NCBI RefSeq assembly: GCF_900890425.1
Contig: NZ_CAAHFG010000004.1
Span: forward strand, 788,330 to 852,329
Direction: 5' to 3'
DNA from: Pontiella desulfatans
GTDB taxonomy: Bacteria; Verrucomicrobiota; Kiritimatiellia; Kiritimatiellales; Pontiellaceae
DNA: 64,000 nucleotides
Program-made: the position numbers and the translations under genes
Notes under the pieces: model-generated
Seen by the model: the letters and a program-made list of their open reading frames with translations, nothing else
Databases searched by the model: none
What the model was told of the DNA's origin: nothing
In this document: positions 43,773 through 53,500 of the stretch, one piece after another
Layout: each line of letters starts with the position of its first letter
How positions within the stretch are numbered: position 1 is the stretch's first letter

Positions 43773-44204
43773 CTATTTGGCGGTGCGGATGACGGCGTAG
43801 GAGGCGGACATGGAGGCGCAGCCGGTGGCGCCGGAGTGGAGATGGGCTTGAAGGGCGATGCGGCTACGTCCGCGCCCGTTGAGCTCTTGGACGATCCGGG
43901 CGGTTTCTTCTTCCGGAACGGCGGCTTCGGCGAAGAGGGCGGTGTTGGCGGCGGCTACATATTCCATTTCGCTTTTAACGATCATCACTTCGGCTTCGAT
44001 GCCGGCCTCGCGAAGCGAAAGGGTGATGGCGGCCCAGCCGGCGAGTGCGAGCATGGAGGCGATGCTGCCGGCGAACGCGGTGCCTTTGTCGTTGCGGTTG
44101 GGCTCCAAGGGTGCAACCAGTTCAACGCGCCCATCGTTCCAGCTGGCGATCCCGATCCCGAGCGCCTGCGCCGGGGCGATGTCGTCGAACAGGTTGGAGA
44201 TCAT
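43773..44204 (-). CDS. Hotdog-fold putative thioesterase (YiiD C-terminal type)
   Basis: 143 aa from the ATG complementary to 44202-44204; a TTG two codons earlier would overlap the carbonic anhydrase stop. SWNDGRVELVAPLEPNRNDKGTAFAGSIASML is the hotdog core of YiiD C-terminal-like proteins, which are presumed acyl-CoA or acyl-ACP thioesterases. Substrate unknown. It lies directly after, and is probably co-transcribed with, the carbonic anhydrase gene. Confidence 0.75.
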   Translation of the reverse strand: MISNLFDDIAPAQALGIGIASWNDGRVELVAPLEPNRNDKGTAFAGSIASMLALAGWAAITLSLREAGIEAEVMIVKSEMEYVAAANTALFAEAAVPEEETARIVQELNGRGRSRIALQAHLHSGATGCASMSASYAVIRTAK

Positions 44205-44206
44205 GC

Positions 44207-44806
44207 TCAATTGCCGGTGGTGGTTACGTCGAGATCGTGCAGCAGGCCGTCTTCAAGATGGTAGATCCAGCCATGCACGTGCAGCTCCTGCCCCCTGCGC
44301 CAGGCCTTGCGCGCCATGGTGGTGTTGCAAACGTTGGCCACTTGCTCGATCACATTGAGCTCGCAAAGGCGATCCCGTTTTTCCTTTTCGTCCTCGAGGG
44401 CGTTGAGCTCGTCGGCATAGAGGCGGTAGACATCGCCGATGTGCCGCAACCAGTTGTCGATCAGCCCGTGCTCCTTGTTGTCGAGCGCGGCCGCAACACC
44501 GCCGCAGCCATAGTGGCCGCAGACGATGATGTGCTTCACTTTCAACACGTCGATGGCGTATTGGATGACGGAAAGGCAGTTGAGGTCGGTGTGCACTACC
44601 ACGTTGGCAATGTTGCGGTGGACAAACACATCGCCGGGCGGGAGGTTGATGATCTCGTTGGCCGGCACGCGGCTGTCGGCGCAGCCGATCCAGAGATATT
44701 CCGGGTTCTGCTGTTTCGACAATTTTTCGAAAAATCCGGGCTGTTCGCGTTCGATTCGTTCTGCCCATTTCCGGTTGCTGTCGAAGAGTGGTTTCAATGT
44801 TTTCAT
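44207..44806 (-). CDS. can: Beta-class carbonic anhydrase (Can-like)
   Basis: 199 aa from the ATG complementary to 44804-44806, with GAGGA upstream; a longer reading to 44920 is unlikely because it enters the divergent gene's start. Zinc ligands and the Asp-Arg dyad are in WIGCADSRVPANEI and the second pair in CGHYGCGG. It interconverts CO2 and bicarbonate in the cytoplasm. It lies just past the SulP/antiporter island on the opposite strand, which fits an inorganic-carbon or pH role for that region. Confidence 0.92.
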   Translation of the reverse strand: MKTLKPLFDSNRKWAERIEREQPGFFEKLSKQQNPEYLWIGCADSRVPANEIINLPPGDVFVHRNIANVVVHTDLNCLSVIQYAIDVLKVKHIIVCGHYGCGGVAAALDNKEHGLIDNWLRHIGDVYRLYADELNALEDEKEKRDRLCELNVIEQVANVCNTTMARKAWRRGQELHVHGWIYHLEDGLLHDLDVTTTGN

Positions 44807-44900
44807 GGCATCCTCGTTTCGTTCGGTGCATGTTTCCAGACCGTGGAAAAAACGCGAGCCGAAAGTTTGAATTGCCGGAGAATCCTCGTATTCTAATCGC

Positions 44901-45806
44901 ATGTTAGGGCGCGGGGTCATTTTGGTGGTGGCGTGTGGTGCGGCGATCGTGTCCCGGGGGCAGGCGCTGGAACCGAGGTTTTATTCGAATGCGCCGGTGG
45001 GGTTGAACTTTGCGCTGGGCGGCTATGTGCTTTCTTCGGGCGATGTGGCGGTCGATCCGGCAGTCCAGCTGGACGACGCCAGCATTGATATCCACGCCCC
45101 TTTTGTTGCCTATGCGCGTTCGCTGGGTTTGTTCGGGCGCTCGGCCAAGTTCGATGTGGCGGTTCCCTATACCTTTCTCGATGGTTCGGCCAGGGATGCA
45201 AACGGGGAGATGGTGACACGGACGGTGGATGGCTTCGCCGACCCCTCGTTCCGGTTTTCCTATAACTTCATCGGGGCGCCGGCGCTGACGCTGGCGGAGT
45301 TCAAGGACTATCGGCAAAACTTCGTGATGGGCGCGAGCATGAAGGTGACTGCGCCGTTCGGCCAGTATGATTCCTCCAAGCTGGTGAACATTGGAACGCA
45401 CCGCTGGTCGTTCACACCCGAGCTAGGCATGTCGAAGTGCATCGGGCGGGTGTTGCTCGAAGTGTCCGGAGCGGTAACGCTCTATACCGACAACGACGCT
45501 TTTGCCGGGCAGACGAAAGAGCAAGCCCCGATGTATTCGCTGCAGGGGCACCTCGTGTATGTCTTCCGCAAAAAAATGTGGGTTGCGCTGGGTGCCACGC
45601 GCTATAGTGGCGGCCGGTCGACCGTGGGCGGCGTGGAGAAAGGCGACATGCAGCAGAATACCAGGCTGGGTGCAACCCTGGGCATTCCGGTGAGCCGCAG
45701 GAATTCCATCAAGCTCTATGGCAGTAGCGGCGTCGAAACCCGGACGGGAAGCGATTTCAACACTTATGGCGCAGCCTGGCAATACCGCTGGGGAGGCGGG
45801 CTTTGA
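44901..45806 (+). CDS. Outer-membrane protein of the phenol-MetA-degradation/transporter family
   Basis: 301 aa. Signal peptide, then LEPRFYSNAPVGLNFALGGYVLSSGDV, which is the opening motif of PF13557-like outer-membrane proteins annotated as 'transporter'. Repeated amphipathic strands follow (SRRNSIKLYGSSGVETR) and the last strand is AAWQYRWGGGL. It is divergent from the carbonic anhydrase gene (94-nt gap). No ribosome site is evident at the ATG, so the start is uncertain by a few codons. Substrate unknown. Confidence 0.78.
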   Translation: MLGRGVILVVACGAAIVSRGQALEPRFYSNAPVGLNFALGGYVLSSGDVAVDPAVQLDDASIDIHAPFVAYARSLGLFGRSAKFDVAVPYTFLDGSARDANGEMVTRTVDGFADPSFRFSYNFIGAPALTLAEFKDYRQNFVMGASMKVTAPFGQYDSSKLVNIGTHRWSFTPELGMSKCIGRVLLEVSGAVTLYTDNDAFAGQTKEQAPMYSLQGHLVYVFRKKMWVALGATRYSGGRSTVGGVEKGDMQQNTRLGATLGIPVSRRNSIKLYGSSGVETRTGSDFNTYGAAWQYRWGGGL

Positions 45807-45827
45807 TCCGTTGGAGAGGCCGCTTCA

Positions 45828-45848
45828 GGTTCCTGTGGATCAGGAACC
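45828..45848 (+). terminator. Hairpin after the outer-membrane protein gene
   Basis: GGTTCCTG/CAGGAACC (45828-45835/45841-45848) with a 5-nt loop, 22 nt after the stop; no T-tract. A further pair GAGGGCC/GGCCCTC (45849-45855/45912-45918) spans the leader of the MscS gene. Confidence 0.5.
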
Positions 45849-45945
45849 GAGGGCCCTGGAGCTTTTGCAGGAAATCGCATAGTTATACCTAACGGGTGCA
45901 AGGGGAGCCTTGGCCCTCAATGATGTTGGTTTTGGAGAGATGCCG

Positions 45946-47631
45946 ATGAAATATTTGCTTTTGCTGTGTTCAACCCTGCTGGCGTTCCCGGTGTCCGGGG
46001 AAGAGGGCCATCCGCTGTTGCCGGCCGACACCTCAAGCCCCCGCGCCACCCTGAACAGTTTCATGGAAAGCTGCGAAACGGCCTATGGCATGCTCGCCAG
46101 CCAGGGCCGTACTACTGGCGACGAGGCATCCTGGCGCAAAGGGCGCGATGCGATCCGTTCCGTGGAGCGCTGCATGGATCCGGGCGATGTCGCCCAGTTC
46201 CGCCACGAGAACATCATCAAGGAAGCCGCCGTTGCGCTTAAGGAGGTGCTGGACCGCATTGAGCTGCCGGACGAAAAGGAAATTCCGGATCGCAAGATGA
46301 TGACCCGTCCCGACGGATCCCTGATCGAAAGCTGGACGATCCCGAGCACGGAAATCACGCTCAGACTCACCAAAGAGGGGCCGATGGCGGGCCACTACCG
46401 CTTTAGTCCGGACACCGTTGCGCGCGCGGACGAGTTCTATCTGCGCGTCAAGAACCTGCCCTATAAGGAAGGCGCGACCGAAGGGTTTGCGGAGATCTAC
46501 CTCTCCGCGCCCGGCAGCAAATGGCTGGCCGAGGTGGTCAAACGCATGCCCTCAACGCTGCGGGAGCGGAAGAGCGGCCAAGCGGTATGGCAATGGACCG
46601 GATTGGGCATTGTTCTTTTCGGAACGGTGCTTCTGATGGCCGTGCTCTATGCCTCCGGGCGGCGGATCTCCAAGCGGGGGGCGGACGGGGGCATGGTGCG
46701 CTACATTCTGGGGCTGGCCTTTCCGATTGCCGCCGTTTTCGTGCCGATCAAGGCAGCGGGCATCATATCGCGCCTGCTGGCCATCTCCGGCACCGCGCTC
46801 TATGTGGTCAAGTTCAACCTTTCGCTGATCGCTCTGTTCGCCTCCATGATCGTGGTGCTGGGCATCGGAAGGCGCGTGGGCGAATTGATTGCCTGCGTCC
46901 CGCACATCAAAGCCAGCAACATCGATGCGCAGCTGGCGCGCCTGATGAGCCGGATCATGGGCATGCTGTGCGCCATCGTGCTTCTGTTGCAGGGCGGCCA
47001 GCATCTTGGCATTCCGCTGTCGTCGCTGCTGGCCGGTGCCGGGGTGGTGGGTGCGGCGCTGGCGCTCTCCGCCCAGGATGTGCTCAAGAATATTTTTGGC
47101 AGCATCATGATCATCCTCGACAAGCCCTATACCGTGGGTGAACGCATCAAGATCAAGGGCTACGACGGAGTGGTGGAGGAGATCGGCCTGCGCTCCACCC
47201 GCATCCGCCTGCTCAACGGCCACCAGGCCATCATCCCCAACGAGGACATGGCGCGCTCCGATATCGAAAACATCGGCCGCCGCCCCTTCATCCGGCGGGT
47301 TTCAACCATCCGGTTGCCGGTCGATATTGGTTCGGCGAAGGCCCGGAAGGCCGTCGAAATCGTGCAGGGGGTGCTGCAAAACCACGAGGGGTTCGATCCG
47401 GACTTCCCGCCGCGCGCCTGGCTCAGCGAATTCGAAAGCGACCACCTCGATCTCAAAATGATCTATTGGTACCACCCGCCGAACTATTGGGACTACACCG
47501 CCCATGCCGACACGGTGAACCGCGGTCTGCTCGATGCCTTTGAAAAAGCCGGCATCCGGATTGCGCTCCCTGCGTTCACCACCAAGATCGAAGACGAGGC
47601 CGGGGTGCCGGTTCCCGCGCCGAAAGCCTAG
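45946..47631 (+). CDS. MscS-family mechanosensitive channel with exported N-terminal domain
   Basis: 561 aa from ATG 45946 behind GGAGAG. Signal peptide (MKYLLLLCSTLLAFPVSG), a periplasmic helical region to about residue 205, then four membrane helices. The last, pore-lining one is AGAGVVGAALALSAQDVLKN, followed by the MscS beta domain (IMIILDKPYTVGERIKIKGYDG, RIRLLNGHQAIIPN) and cytoplasmic C-terminal vestibule. It releases osmolytes on hypo-osmotic shock. The next gene on the other strand ends within its last codons (4-nt overlap). Confidence 0.92.
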   Translation: MKYLLLLCSTLLAFPVSGEEGHPLLPADTSSPRATLNSFMESCETAYGMLASQGRTTGDEASWRKGRDAIRSVERCMDPGDVAQFRHENIIKEAAVALKEVLDRIELPDEKEIPDRKMMTRPDGSLIESWTIPSTEITLRLTKEGPMAGHYRFSPDTVARADEFYLRVKNLPYKEGATEGFAEIYLSAPGSKWLAEVVKRMPSTLRERKSGQAVWQWTGLGIVLFGTVLLMAVLYASGRRISKRGADGGMVRYILGLAFPIAAVFVPIKAAGIISRLLAISGTALYVVKFNLSLIALFASMIVVLGIGRRVGELIACVPHIKASNIDAQLARLMSRIMGMLCAIVLLLQGGQHLGIPLSSLLAGAGVVGAALALSAQDVLKNIFGSIMIILDKPYTVGERIKIKGYDGVVEEIGLRSTRIRLLNGHQAIIPNEDMARSDIENIGRRPFIRRVSTIRLPVDIGSAKARKAVEIVQGVLQNHEGFDPDFPPRAWLSEFESDHLDLKMIYWYHPPNYWDYTAHADTVNRGLLDAFEKAGIRIALPAFTTKIEDEAGVPVPAPKA

Positions 47632-47999
47632 CTTTCTTCAGCGAGCAGCCATTCGAGCGCTTCCCGGCGGGTCGGGAAAATGCGCACGTTCTGGCCCTGC
47701 AGGTTGCAAAGTGTTTCATAAAGCTCGTAGCCGCTGGTGCCCGGCGAGGCAAGTACGGCACGCCGCAGGTTGGCCGTCAGCGGCGAGGCCTGTGCCATTT
47801 TCGGGAATTGCATGATATCCATCGCCGAAAGCTCCAGCTCCGCGCTGCGGGAATCGCTCAGGACACGCCGGCAACCGGTTTTTTCCAGCACGGGAAGCAG
47901 CGCCGCAATGTATTCCTTCGTGAGCCCCATCGTAACCTTGCCGATGAACGTGGCGAAGATGCAGTCCTGGTCCGCGTCGTATTCAATATTGAATGGCAT
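47628..47999 (-). CDS. SpoIIAA/STAS-like single-domain protein
   Basis: 123 aa behind GGAGGGAACGGC. The pattern MPFNIEYDADQDCIFATFIGKVT, RRVLSDSRSAELELSAMDIMQ and ELYETLCNLQGQNVRIFPTRREALEWL fits SpoIIAA-like (STAS) domains of the short, unlinked type. No conserved phosphorylatable Ser in the anti-sigma-antagonist position could be fixed by eye. Convergent with mscS (4-nt overlap). Role unknown. Confidence 0.65.
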   Translation of the reverse strand: MPFNIEYDADQDCIFATFIGKVTMGLTKEYIAALLPVLEKTGCRRVLSDSRSAELELSAMDIMQFPKMAQASPLTANLRRAVLASPGTSGYELYETLCNLQGQNVRIFPTRREALEWLLAEES

Positions 48000-48104
48000 G
48001 CCGTTCCCTCCGGTTTTCCGTGTAACCTTACTGCGTGTTCCGGCAATTGGAAGCCTCGTTTTGCATTCAAGCCGAGTTCTTGACTCCCCCGCCGCGGAGC
48101 TGCG

Positions 48105-49343
48105 CTAGGCGCTTTCCCCGGCGACCCAGCCGGTCGTCCAGCAGAGTTGGAGCGAATAGCCGCCGGAGGGGCGGCTGATGTGCAGCAGGTCGCCAACAAT
48201 GAACAGGTTGGGGTGGATCCGCGAGGCCATGGTGCGGGTGTCGATTTCGGTCAGCGGAACTCCGCCGTCGCAAACGACGGCCCAGTCGTAGCCCATGGTT
48301 CCGGTCACCGTCAGGGGCAGGGCCTTCATGGTTTGGACAATGGTTTTCCGGTCGTCCTGGGTGGCACGGTTCACCTGCTTTTCCTGGAGCTCTTCCGGCA
48401 GCAAGGCCGCCAGCGCACTGCCCATGCCGGCGGGGGCGAGGAGCTTCACCACATTGCGCACCAGCTTGTTTTTGTTGGCATCGAACACCTCCAGCACGCG
48501 GCGGTCGGTTTCGTTCACCTGCAGCCCGGGGAAGAGGTCGATGGTTGCCGGCACCGGCCCCTGCTGGAGCAGCCGCTTCACTTCGTGGGCGCTGTTGAGG
48601 ATCAGCGGGCCGGAAATGCCGAAATGGGTGAAGAGCAGTTTGCCCTTCTTGGCCACGCGTTCCCCGTTGGCGGCGGTGAAGACGATTTCCATCGGTTCGA
48701 GCGACGTGCCGGACAACTCCTTCACCCACGGCTCCCTCACGCGCAGCGGGACAATGTCGGGCGAGGCCTCGGCCACCGCATGCCCGGCCGCGCGCAACCA
48801 GTCGAACGCCTCTCCGGTGGAGCCGGTCTCCTTGTACGCCGCTCCGCCGGTTGCCAGCACCACGCTTTCCGCCCGGAATGGCCCCCGGTTGGTTTCCACC
48901 CCCGCAATCGCCCCGTCCTCGATCAGCAACCGTTTCACCATCGTCCCGAACTGGATGTCCACATCGCCTTCGCGCAGGTAGGCTTCCAGGGAATCGATGA
49001 CATCCGTCGATTTTTCCGTTTGCGGGAAGGCGCGCTTGCGCTCCTCCTCCACCATCAGTGGCAGGCCGCGGCCGGCGAAAAAATCGAACGTATCCTGCAC
49101 GGCGAAGCGGGAAAAAGGGGAAAAGAGAAACTGGGTGGCCTCGCCGAAATGGGAAAGGAACCGCCGGGTGTCGAACTCGGCATTGGTAATGTTGCAGCGC
49201 CCGCCCCCCGTGAGCTCGAGCTTCTGGCCCAGCCGCCGGTTCTTTTCGAGCAGCAGCACCCGCCGCCCATATTCCGCCGCATGCCCGGCGGCCATCATAC
49301 CGGCGGGCCCGCCGCCCACCACAATCACATCGAAAGATTCCAT
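48105..49343 (-). CDS. HI0933/BaiN-family FAD-dependent oxidoreductase
   Basis: 412 aa. Rossmann FAD motif VIVVGGGPAGMMAAGHAAE, the family hallmark GQKLELTGGGRCNITNA, VLATGGAAYKETGSTGEAFDW and the C-terminal FIVGDLLHISRPSGGYSLQLCWTTGWVAG. Soluble cytoplasmic flavoprotein; most members have no assigned substrate and a few reduce steroid-type compounds. It stands alone, divergent from the secreted protein at 49421. Confidence 0.9.
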   Translation of the reverse strand: MESFDVIVVGGGPAGMMAAGHAAEYGRRVLLLEKNRRLGQKLELTGGGRCNITNAEFDTRRFLSHFGEATQFLFSPFSRFAVQDTFDFFAGRGLPLMVEEERKRAFPQTEKSTDVIDSLEAYLREGDVDIQFGTMVKRLLIEDGAIAGVETNRGPFRAESVVLATGGAAYKETGSTGEAFDWLRAAGHAVAEASPDIVPLRVREPWVKELSGTSLEPMEIVFTAANGERVAKKGKLLFTHFGISGPLILNSAHEVKRLLQQGPVPATIDLFPGLQVNETDRRVLEVFDANKNKLVRNVVKLLAPAGMGSALAALLPEELQEKQVNRATQDDRKTIVQTMKALPLTVTGTMGYDWAVVCDGGVPLTEIDTRTMASRIHPNLFIVGDLLHISRPSGGYSLQLCWTTGWVAGESA

Positions 49344-49420
49344 GGCGGGAATCTACGGCCCCTTTCCATTGAATTCCATGCGAAAATCGCTATTCTGGCT
49401 CCTTTAACCAGGGGGTTGCC

Positions 49421-50398
49421 ATGAGATGGGTTGCACTATTGCTTTGCATGACGGGCTTGCACGCGGCGTTCGGCGATGCCGCCTATGTCGATTATGAGCT
49501 GAAGCTCGTTTTCCCGGCGAAGCTGGGGGGGATGGACTGCGAAAAGGTCGAGAAATACAACAACGAAGACCTGGGCTTCTCCCTGTTCTACCAACGCGGC
49601 GACCAGTTCGATGCCGAGGTTTCGGTCTATAACCTGGGCCGTCCATCCATCGAAACCGGGCATGATGTGGATGGAATCGACATCGTGATCCGGAGCGTGG
49701 AAGACGACTACAAGCGCCGGGAGGAAGGCGCGGCGGTTTCCAACGTCCGCAAGCGCGGCACGATGGTGGTGCCCAAGAAGGGCGAGATCCAGTTTTCCAA
49801 CACGGTCTTCCAGTATCTGCAGCCCCGGGGCATCGACGGCCGCACCAACAATGTCCCGCGCATCCTGTCGGTCTACGCCACGGCGGCCCACAACCACTTC
49901 TTCAAGATCCAGTTCAGCTTCGATGTTGCCGGGAGCAAGGATGCCCGGCTGATGGCCGACCGCATGGTCCAGGAGCTTTCCACCACGATCAAGGGCGGCC
50001 TTTCGGAAGAGGAGCTGCTGCTGGCCGCCTGCACGGCCCTCATCCGCAACCCCGCCGACTATGGCGGCCGCGCCGCCGCCCAGCTTGTGCTGGCCCAATC
50101 GCAGACCATGGACAACCTCAACATCTATCCCCACCTCTTCGCCTGGCCGGACGGCTACCGCAAGCCCAAGAACGCCAATCTGCTCATTGCCGCCTATTTT
50201 GCCGGCATGATCCAGGTGGTGGTTCCGCAAAAGCTCGAAGCCGGCGGCGAATGCGAGGGCTTTATCGCCATGCTTTCGGCCTACGAGTCCCTGCGCAAGA
50301 ACGACCAGATCGAATCCATCCCCGACTTCGACGAATGGGTCAAGGCCGCCGACAAGAAGGCCCTGTTCCAGGAGCTGCTCTACGCCCCGGTCGAATAG
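49421..50398 (+). CDS. Secreted protein of unknown function
   Basis: 325 aa. Signal peptide (MRWVALLLCMTGLHAAFG), then a mixed alpha/beta body (YELKLVFPAKLGGMDCEKVEKY, FSLFYQRGDQFDAEVSVYNLG) and a helical C-terminal half (AAQLVLAQSQTMDNL, LRKNDQIESIPDFDEWV). No family recognised. Its stop codon abuts the left end of a 50-bp perfect palindrome. Confidence 0.7.
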   Translation: MRWVALLLCMTGLHAAFGDAAYVDYELKLVFPAKLGGMDCEKVEKYNNEDLGFSLFYQRGDQFDAEVSVYNLGRPSIETGHDVDGIDIVIRSVEDDYKRREEGAAVSNVRKRGTMVVPKKGEIQFSNTVFQYLQPRGIDGRTNNVPRILSVYATAAHNHFFKIQFSFDVAGSKDARLMADRMVQELSTTIKGGLSEEELLLAACTALIRNPADYGGRAAAQLVLAQSQTMDNLNIYPHLFAWPDGYRKPKNANLLIAAYFAGMIQVVVPQKLEAGGECEGFIAMLSAYESLRKNDQIESIPDFDEWVKAADKKALFQELLYAPVE

Positions 50399-50448
50399 CA
50401 GGTATATCATCCAGCACCCACGATCGTGGGTGCTGGATGATATACCTG
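50399..50448. terminator. 50-bp perfect loopless palindrome abutting a stop codon
   Basis: The left half (50399-50423, CAGGTATATCATCCAGCACC...) and right half (50424-50448) are exact reverse complements, centred on CACGATCGTG. It starts at the base after the TAG at 50396-50398. It would form a 20+ bp RNA hairpin. Compare 43673 and 58242. The rest of the spacer to 50563 holds only the ribosome site GGGAG at 50551. Confidence 0.85.
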
Positions 50449-50563
50449 GAATCCGGAGGCGGGCCGGGGGGTGTTCGGGCTTCGATATTCCTTGTTCGCC
50501 GTTCCGCGCTTCCTGTATGGTTTGCGGCTGATTTTTCCACCATTGGAAACGGGAGTTTATGGA

Positions 50564-53500
50564 ATGACACGCATTTTCTTATTGAGTGCCGCCTTGCTGG
50601 TTGGCGCCGCAACGGCCTTGGCCTACACCAACGTGCTGGATAACGGGGCCTACCAGTCGGTGACCAACGTCTGGAGCATCCCGGGGGAAGACCTGGTTGT
50701 GGGTTCCTCAACGAGCAGCAACCTGATGGAAATCGTGGATGGCGGGCACGTGACCAGCGCTAGGGGTATTCTCGGGCGGGATTCCTCGGCCTGGGTGAAC
50801 TATGTGTATGTCGAAGGCTCCGATGCCTCGTGGACGATGGCCGGGGATCTGTTCGTCGGGGATTCGGGATCGTCCAACTATCTGGAAATAAGCAGTGGGG
50901 GCGTGGTTTCGAACGCCAATGCCCATGTTGGCGGGGGCGGCTCAACGGCATACAACGAAGTTGCCGTCAGTGGTTCGGGATCGGAGTGGCACAATGCCGG
51001 AATCCTCTCCATCGGCTCGGGAACCAGTAATTTGGTTGGCGTTACCTCCGGAGGGTTGGTTGTTGCGGAGGGACTGCAAGTCGGCAGCGGCAGCGGTGGC
51101 TTCAGTCTCTATTCCGGTGGTACGTTCCGCGTGGGCGATCTGGATGCCGGGATGGACGGATTCAACTGGTTTGGGACGGGTTCACTGGTGATTACGAACG
51201 AGTTGACCGGCATGGTGGTTTCGAACAACTTCAACTATCTTGATGGCGGAAAAAGCCTGACGCTCGATGGCGGCACCTGGGCCACGGACACGAACCAGCT
51301 GGTGGTCGGACCCGGTTCTGCCGCAAACCTCTCCACCACCAACGGCGGCTGGGTTTTGGTGGGCGAGGCGCAGACCAATGGTGCCGCAGGCGGCATTATT
51401 GTGGCTTCGACGAACGGCGCGGAACTGGTGGTTGACAACGGTTCCCTGGTTGAAAGCGATACTCTTATTCTCGGCCAGGGCGATGCCACGGGCATGGCCT
51501 CCGTCACCAACGGCGGGGTTGTGAAGATCGGCGAGCTGGAAATCGAGGACGGCAGTGCGTTCAGCATCGATCGGGATGGCACGCTCTTCATGGCCGATGG
51601 CTTCGATTTCGATCCCCAGACCAACCTCAATTGGAGTGCGGGCGGTCAGCTGACCGTGGGCGGAACACTCACCAAGAGCAACGGGCTTGAGGGAACGGAA
51701 CGGACGCTCACCCTGCAGGGTGGCGACTGGACGCTGGGCGGACAATCGGTCGTTTCCGGAACCAACAACCAGTTCAATGTTGCGGAGGGCAGCGCGTTTG
51801 CTTCCACCAACGGTACGGTTTCGGGGTTGGGCAATGCGGTGCTCGTCCAGGGTGCAGGAGCGCTGTGGAGCAACGAAGGCGCGCTTACGGTGGGTGGGTC
51901 GAATAACAGCGTCACGGTTCAGAGTGGCGGGCGGGTTGAAACGGAGGGGCTCGATATCCAGGACGACAACGATTTCAACCTCAGCAGCGGCGGCACGCTG
52001 GCGATGACCGGCGACTTCGACGTTTCCGTCCATTCGAACCTGAACTGGAATTCGGGCGGCAACCTTTCCGTGGCCGGCGACCTGACCGGCATGACTTCGG
52101 TCTCAAACACCACGGTTGGCTACACGACCTATCTGAACGGCGGGCGCGACCTGACGCTCGACGGCGGCCAATGGACCAACGGGACGGATCACTTGATCGT
52201 GGGCTACGGCAGCTCCAACAGCGACCTGGCCATCACCAACGGCGCGGTGGTCGAGAATGCCAACGGCTATATTGGCTGGGGCAGCGCCAGCTCGGCGAAC
52301 TCGGTGCTGGTGGCCGGCGGCGGGTCGGCATGGAAGAACAACGGCGGCACGCTGAAAATCGGTGCGAATAGCTCCAGCGACAGCTCCCTGGTGGTCAGCA
52401 ACAATGCCTGGGTCTTCGTCGGCGAAGCCTCCACCAACGCACCCGGCGGCGGCATGCTGGTGGCTTCCACGAACGGGGCCAGTTTCATCGTCGCCGATGG
52501 TTCGGCCACGGTCGAGGAAACGCTTTACCTGGGGCTGGACACCAACACCACCGGCACCGCCACGATCCAAAGCGGCGGCACGCTCTCGGTGGGCGCTCTC
52601 GAGATGGCCGATGGCAGCTTCCTTGATCTGCTGAAAGGCGGGACCTTCGCCATTGGAGCGGATTTTAATTTGGGCGACTATACCACCAACGAATTTGTTT
52701 GGGGCGAGGGCGCGGCCCTTTCGGTGGGCGGAACCCTCACCGGTTTGGCCACCACCAATCTTGCCATGGGCGGGGCCACGAACCTCTACACCTATCTCGG
52801 CGGATCGCGCGACCTGATCCTGGACAGCGGCACCGGCTACCTGGACGCGGGCAACCTGGTGGTCGGCCTTGGTGCCGATGGCAGCGCGCTCACGGTGCAG
52901 GACGGAGCGGTGCTGGATAGCACCGATACCGTCATTGGCTGGGGAGCCGACGATGGCATGGTGGTCGTGACGGATGGCGGCAGCTGGAACAACATCGGCG
53001 ATGTGACCATCGGCTATCTCGGCGACGACAATACCCTGGCCGTTCTGGCCGGCGGCACCGCCACGATCGGCAACAACCTCCATATCGGCGGCGACGGTAC
53101 CTCCGGGAACATGGCCTCCGCTAACGGTTCGAACGCTGTGCTCGATGTCCTAGGCGACGTCTTTGTCGGCAACACCTCGGAGGTCGGCGGAAACGCACTG
53201 CTGGTGGACGATCTCGGCACGGTACGGGTTGGCGGTGATCTTACGCTTTACACCTCCAACAACATCGAGCTCTACAACGAAGGCACGATCGAGCTCATGA
53301 ACAACATGGTTGTCCATTCCAACAGCTTTATCCTTGGCTCCGGCACCAACCTGTTCTTGGGCAACAACACGACGCTCTCGTTCAATGGCACCGGCATTGA
53401 TGTTGACGGTGCGGTTATTTTTAAGGCGGAGGGCACCGGCAACAAGGTTGCCGTGAACGAGGGAGCGTTCGGGATTTCCGATACGGTCTCCGACCAGTAC

